Positions 6,985 to 8,836 of a stretch of DNA of 8,836 nt are shown here, piece by piece. Below the pieces are notes generated by a model that did not search any database, was not told where the DNA came from, and saw only the letters and a list, made by a program, of their open reading frames with translations. A program made the position numbers and the translations under genes. Position 1 is the first letter of the stretch. Each line of letters starts with the position of its first letter. Source of the stretch: Saprospiraceae bacterium (lineage in GTDB: Bacteria > Bacteroidota > Bacteroidia > Bacteroidales > JAIPBB01); contig JAIPBB010000227.1 of assembly GCA_021739805.1 (NCBI GenBank), positions 1-8,836 of the forward strand, in the 5' to 3' direction.

Positions 6985-7017
6985 ATGGCTAATTAGATGT
7001 AACTCTTAATGCGTTGG

Positions 7018-7281
7018 TTATTCACCCAAAGCAGGTTCTGTTTGATCTTCGGCTTGCTTTTTAATTTGTTTACCTTGTTTGCGGGCTGAAGGTGTGTTAT
7101 ATCGATTAACATCACACAACCCCTTATCCAATTTGGAAGCTTCTGTTACATATGGACCTTCATCATCCACGCAAACAACCATTCCAGACTGATCCAAAAT
7201 TTGCGTGTAGGTATCATTAACCATAGACGCATGACTACCACACGGACTTGGATACTTGGGCTTTTCTACCATCTTAGCCAT
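7018..7281 (-). CDS. Unknown 87-aa protein on its own transcript
   Basis: No family is recognised. The N-terminus (MAKMVEKPKYPSPCGSHASM) is followed by a central strand-rich part (DQSGMVVCVDDEGPYVTEAS) and a hydrophilic tail rich in Lys, Gln and Glu (GKQIKKQAEDQTEP), probably disordered. Three cysteines (14, 37, 56) do not form an obvious zinc motif. The ribosome site AAGGAG, 7 bases from the ATG, is among the best in the window. With promoters P2 and P3 upstream and a terminator downstream, this looks like a strongly expressed single-gene unit. Nothing in the sequence tells its role. Confidence 0.8.
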   Translation of the reverse strand: MAKMVEKPKYPSPCGSHASMVNDTYTQILDQSGMVVCVDDEGPYVTEASKLDKGLCDVNRYNTPSARKQGKQIKKQAEDQTEPALGE

Positions 7282-7304
7282 TTCAATTCTCCTTAAATAA
7301 ATTT

Positions 7305-7318
7305 CAATTTACAAATTG
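7305..7318. repeat. 14-bp palindrome at the predicted P2 start point
   Basis: CAATTT-AC-AAATTG is a perfect 6-bp inverted repeat with a 2-base centre. It sits just after the predicted transcription start of P2 (near 7321), at the place of a repressor operator or a 5' mRNA hairpin. It is AT-rich, so chance is possible. Confidence 0.35.
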
Positions 7319-7327
7319 CACAATATT

Positions 7328-7357
7328 ATTATACCACAAAAAATTCAATTATGCACA
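7328..7357 (-). promoter_or_regulatory. Phage-type promoter P2 for the 87-aa gene
   Basis: The same 18-base core as P1, TTTTTTGTGGTATAATAA, with TATAAT at 7328-7333. A -35-like TGTGCA at 7352-7357 follows an 18-base spacer. The start would be near 7321, giving a leader of about 40 bases that contains a small palindrome and a strong AAGGAG. A degenerate second copy, TTTTTTGTGCATAAT, lies directly upstream at 7348-7362. Confidence 0.75.
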
Positions 7358-7454
7358 AAAAACTTAATCAATATATCTTTTTGGCCCTTTATATTCTTCC
7401 GGTGTTTGCATGTTATGCATTGACCTTTTGTTTCATGTGATTGATCATGTTTTT

Positions 7455-7482
7455 ATTATAACACAAAAACAAATTTTGAACA
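7455..7482 (-). promoter_or_regulatory. Phage-type promoter P3, just after the release factor gene
   Basis: TTTTTGTGTTATAATAA (7453-7469) differs from P1 and P2 mainly by one base in the TGTG-n-TATAAT core. TATAAT is at 7455-7460 and TGTTCA lies 16 bases further up. It begins 5 bases after the release-factor stop. No clear gene lies between it and P2, so it is a second, upstream promoter for the 87-aa gene with a leader of about 165 bases, or it makes a short RNA. Confidence 0.65.
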
Positions 7483-7486
7483 TAAT

Positions 7487-8267
7487 TTATTTGAATAATT
7501 TCTCAAATTGGCCCTTTTCCATAATGGCTTTAACATTGTTTAATTTAGTCCCTAAGTTATGATCCACTACACGATCATTAAGATAATTATAGGTTCGTGT
7601 TTTTCCACTTCGACTACCACCACCCATTTGAGCTTTGCGATTTTTGCCATGAGCATTTTGAATTTTTTCGTTTTCATGCTCATTGACTTTCATTTCCAAG
7701 ATTTGCCTAGCTTTTCTTTGATTGGCGTGGAAATCTCTTCCGTTGATTGTGGTTTGTAATCCTGTTGGGATATGAGTCATTCTACAACCAGATAAAGTGC
7801 GATTAGCATGTTGTCCGCCTTTTGAAAAAAGATTAACTGGTTCTATAAATAAATCATTATCATTTAATTGAATATCTAATTCTTTTTGAATTGGAAGAAC
7901 TGCTACACTAACAGTAGATGTTTGTCGTCGTCCTTTAGTTTCGGTAGGAGGCACTCTTTGAACGACATGTTTTCCTGGCTCGTGCTGAAATGCTTTACCC
8001 GCATCCTTACCAGATACTTGAATTTTTGCTTGACCATCAACCGAATCCAATAATTCTACTTTAAGATTCACATTATTGGCATATTTTACATAAGCTGCCA
8101 GGAGTTGATGCACAAATATTTTGCTATCTTCTCCCCCTTCTCCAAATTGTATTTCTACAATTATGTTAGAAGCATCAGCAATAGGATCGCTAAAGACACT
8201 CCTGCACTTCGTTAATTGATTGATTCATCATTTCTTTTAATTTACGTTTTTTACTTTTCTTGCTCAT
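7487..8267 (-). CDS. RF1-class peptide chain release factor made by +1 programmed frameshift
   Basis: Frame 0 starts at ATG 8267, 7 bases after AAGGAG, and codes 25 residues (MSKKSKKRKLKEMM...EVQECL) up to UAG at 8190-8192. Skipping one base (8192) continues as SDPIADASNIIVEIQFGEGG and runs into the rest of a release factor, 259 aa in all. Motifs in the full product: GEGGEDSKIF (about 43-52; GTGGDEAALF in RF1), QRVPPTETKG with the stop-codon-reading P-x-T tripeptide (106-108), SKGGQHAN with the peptidyl-hydrolysis GGQ (150-152), and TRTYNYLNDRVVDH near the end. PxT is the RF1 type, reading UAG and UAA. The protein lacks the N-terminal domain 1 of cellular RF1 (about 360 aa). The second frame alone has no well-placed ribosome site at its first GTG (8113), and the RF-like sequence extends upstream of it to the shift point, which argues for the shift. 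Confidence 0.9.
8189..8203 (-). promoter_or_regulatory. +1 programmed frameshift site, AGGAG-UGU-CUU-UAG-C
   Basis: On the minus strand AGGAG (8199-8203) is followed by UGU, then CUU (8193-8195), UAG (8190-8192) and C (8189). The prfB site of bacterial RF2 reads AGGGGG-UAU-CUU-UGA-C: same internal Shine-Dalgarno, same 3-base spacer, same CUU slip codon, same C after the stop. Here the stop is UAG, which matches the PxT specificity of the encoded factor. Low factor activity should leave UAG unread and favour slipping to UUU, giving the full protein. Confidence 0.88.
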
Positions 8268-8274
8268 CGGACTT

Positions 8275-8280
8275 CTCCTT
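8275..8280 (-). promoter_or_regulatory. Strong ribosome site fixing the release factor start
   Basis: AAGGAG stands 7 bases before the ATG at 8267. It sets the start in the leader frame, not in the longer downstream frame, and so supports the frameshift reading. It begins only a few bases after the T-tract of the upstream hairpin. Confidence 0.8.
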
Positions 8281-8284
8281 TTTT

Positions 8285-8326
8285 AAAAATAAAAAGCCCA
8301 CAATATGGCGCAGCATATTGTGGGCT
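8285..8326 (-). terminator. Strong rho-independent terminator or attenuator before the release factor
   Basis: A perfect 13-bp stem, AGCCCACAATATG with CATATTGTGGGCT (8295-8307 and 8314-8326), has a 6-base loop and is followed on the minus strand by TTTTATTTTT. It would end transcripts coming from the TnpB-related gene. The release-factor ribosome site follows at once, leaving no room for a promoter in between. The release-factor mRNA must therefore cross this hairpin, which makes it a possible attenuator. Confidence 0.85.
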
Positions 8327-8374
8327 ATGAAATCTAGTTTTCGTCGTTTTCTAATGGTATCTCCGGTGCTAAAA

Positions 8375-8402
8375 ATGATAAAAAATAATAAAATTTCATC
8401 AA
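8375..8402 (-). promoter_or_regulatory. Weak promoter candidate upstream of the release factor
   Basis: TTGATG (8397-8402), 16 bases, TATCAT (8375-8380) is a 4-of-6 plus 5-of-6 match to the sigma70-type consensus on the minus strand. It would give a leader of about 100 bases containing the terminator hairpin. In such AT-rich DNA this could be chance. Confidence 0.25.
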
Positions 8403-8417
8403 CCTAAATTATCCGAA

Positions 8418-8836
8418 TCAATTTAGGATTAACGCATTACTGTCGTGTGTACACTTACCCAAATTTTTAAAAAACTCATGTAAGGTATCTTTATTAAGAA
8501 CTGTCGTAATTCGTTTGTTCAATTTATTCCATTGGCTCCAATGATGATTAACTTTTTCTCCACTTTGGAGTAGTGAACCCAATCTGGATGGAACTTTTTC
8601 TTTATGTCTATTACCTCTTCTAGCAATGACATAACTTGCGCATTGATGCACACATCTTCCTAATTTATCTGCGTATTTAAACTTGCCTATTATTGATGTA
8701 TATGCAGGATTTACATCAATAACTAATACACTATTTTTTACTGCACATGACTTCAAATATTGAATGAATTTACCATATAAAATCATTCCTATTTTATAAT
8801 TAACATTTTTTCCATGATCTTTATTTTTCAAAGTTT
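8418..8836 (-). CDS. TnpB-related (IS200/IS605 OrfB-like) protein, C-terminal part only
   Basis: The frame runs in from the window edge (5' partial) and ends in TGA at 8418-8420. The segment VLVIDVNPAYTSIIGKFKYA, then HQCASYVIARRG and EKVPSR, matches what I remember of proteins annotated as IS200/IS605-family TnpB-related, the C-terminal RuvC-like portion. HHWSQWNKLNKRI near the end also fits. The zinc-finger CxxC pairs of classical TnpB are absent, and the last RuvC motif shows His where TnpB has Asp (VHQCAS against D.NAA). It may be a relative with altered or lost nuclease activity. There is no TnpA in the window. The TTG at 8831 is not needed as a start, as the frame is still open upstream. 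Confidence 0.65.
   Translation of the reverse strand, partial: TLKNKDHGKNVNYKIGMILYGKFIQYLKSCAVKNSVLVIDVNPAYTSIIGKFKYADKLGRCVHQCASYVIARRGNRHKEKVPSRLGSLLQSGEKVNHHWSQWNKLNKRITTVLNKDTLHEFFKNLGKCTHDSNALILN

Noticed and set aside
8111..8113. GTG at 8113 as the true start of a 208-aa release-factor protein
   Set aside because: The nearest SD-like sequence is about 17 bases away, and RF-family sequence continues upstream in the same frame to the frameshift site.
8334..8399. A 21-codon minus-strand frame (MKFYYFLSFLAPEIPLENDEN)
   Set aside because: It has only a poor ribosome site (AGG 3 bases from the ATG region) and overlaps the weak promoter candidate. The acidic end looks protein-like, but there is not enough support to call it.
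8216..8407. A 63-codon plus-strand frame over the hairpin and leader region
   Set aside because: It lies antisense to the release-factor leader and terminator, is low-complexity, has no ribosome site and is explained by the minus-strand features.
1..8836. tRNA genes or a CRISPR array, looked for because of the translation-related genes
   Set aside because: No cloverleaf-like GTTC/CCA patterns or regularly spaced repeats were seen on either strand by eye, and almost all the space is filled by coding frames.

Overview
The window is AT-rich, tightly packed and almost entirely coded on the minus strand, with short genes, 1-base TAATG junctions, strong AAGGAG-type ribosome sites and many proteins of no known family. 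This looks like a piece of a large tailed-phage genome (or a phage-like element). No structural gene is visible, so the phage assignment is an inference. The promoters carry a TGTGnTATAAT core, which is common in Gram-positive hosts, but the host cannot be fixed from this window.

Left edge (1-670, plus strand): the tail of one unknown gene, then an unknown 167-codon frame without a convincing start. It converges on the minus-strand operon, and the two stop codons overlap.

Central operon (5300 down to 667, minus strand): eight close-packed genes read from one phage-type promoter. In order of transcription they are a small polymerase-beta-type nucleotidyltransferase, a second nucleotidyltransferase of the YcgL/RlaP family, an unknown 195-aa protein, a radical SAM enzyme, a 58-aa phage-type small protein, a 95-aa protein, a calcineurin-like metallophosphoesterase and an 89-aa protein. 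Nucleotide and RNA end chemistry (repair or modification) is a reasonable guess at the shared theme, but it is not proven.

Middle (5325-7486): a 521-aa protein with an N-terminal Cys4 zinc site, a duplicated domain and a C-terminal coiled coil, under its own near-consensus sigma70-type promoter. Before it lies an 87-aa gene with its own terminator and two phage-type promoters.

Right part (7487-8836): the most striking locus. A release factor of the RF1 class (PxT and GGQ motifs) is split between two frames. A 25-codon leader ORF ends at UAG inside AGGAG-UGU-CUU-UAG-C. This has the same architecture as the +1 frameshift site of bacterial prfB (RF2), but with UGA replaced by UAG, the codon an RF1-type factor reads. 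A +1 shift gives a 259-aa protein. This suggests a self-regulated phage release factor with a switched stop codon. A 13-bp hairpin plus T-tract lies directly before its ribosome site, and beyond it is the C-terminal part of a TnpB-related protein that runs off the window.
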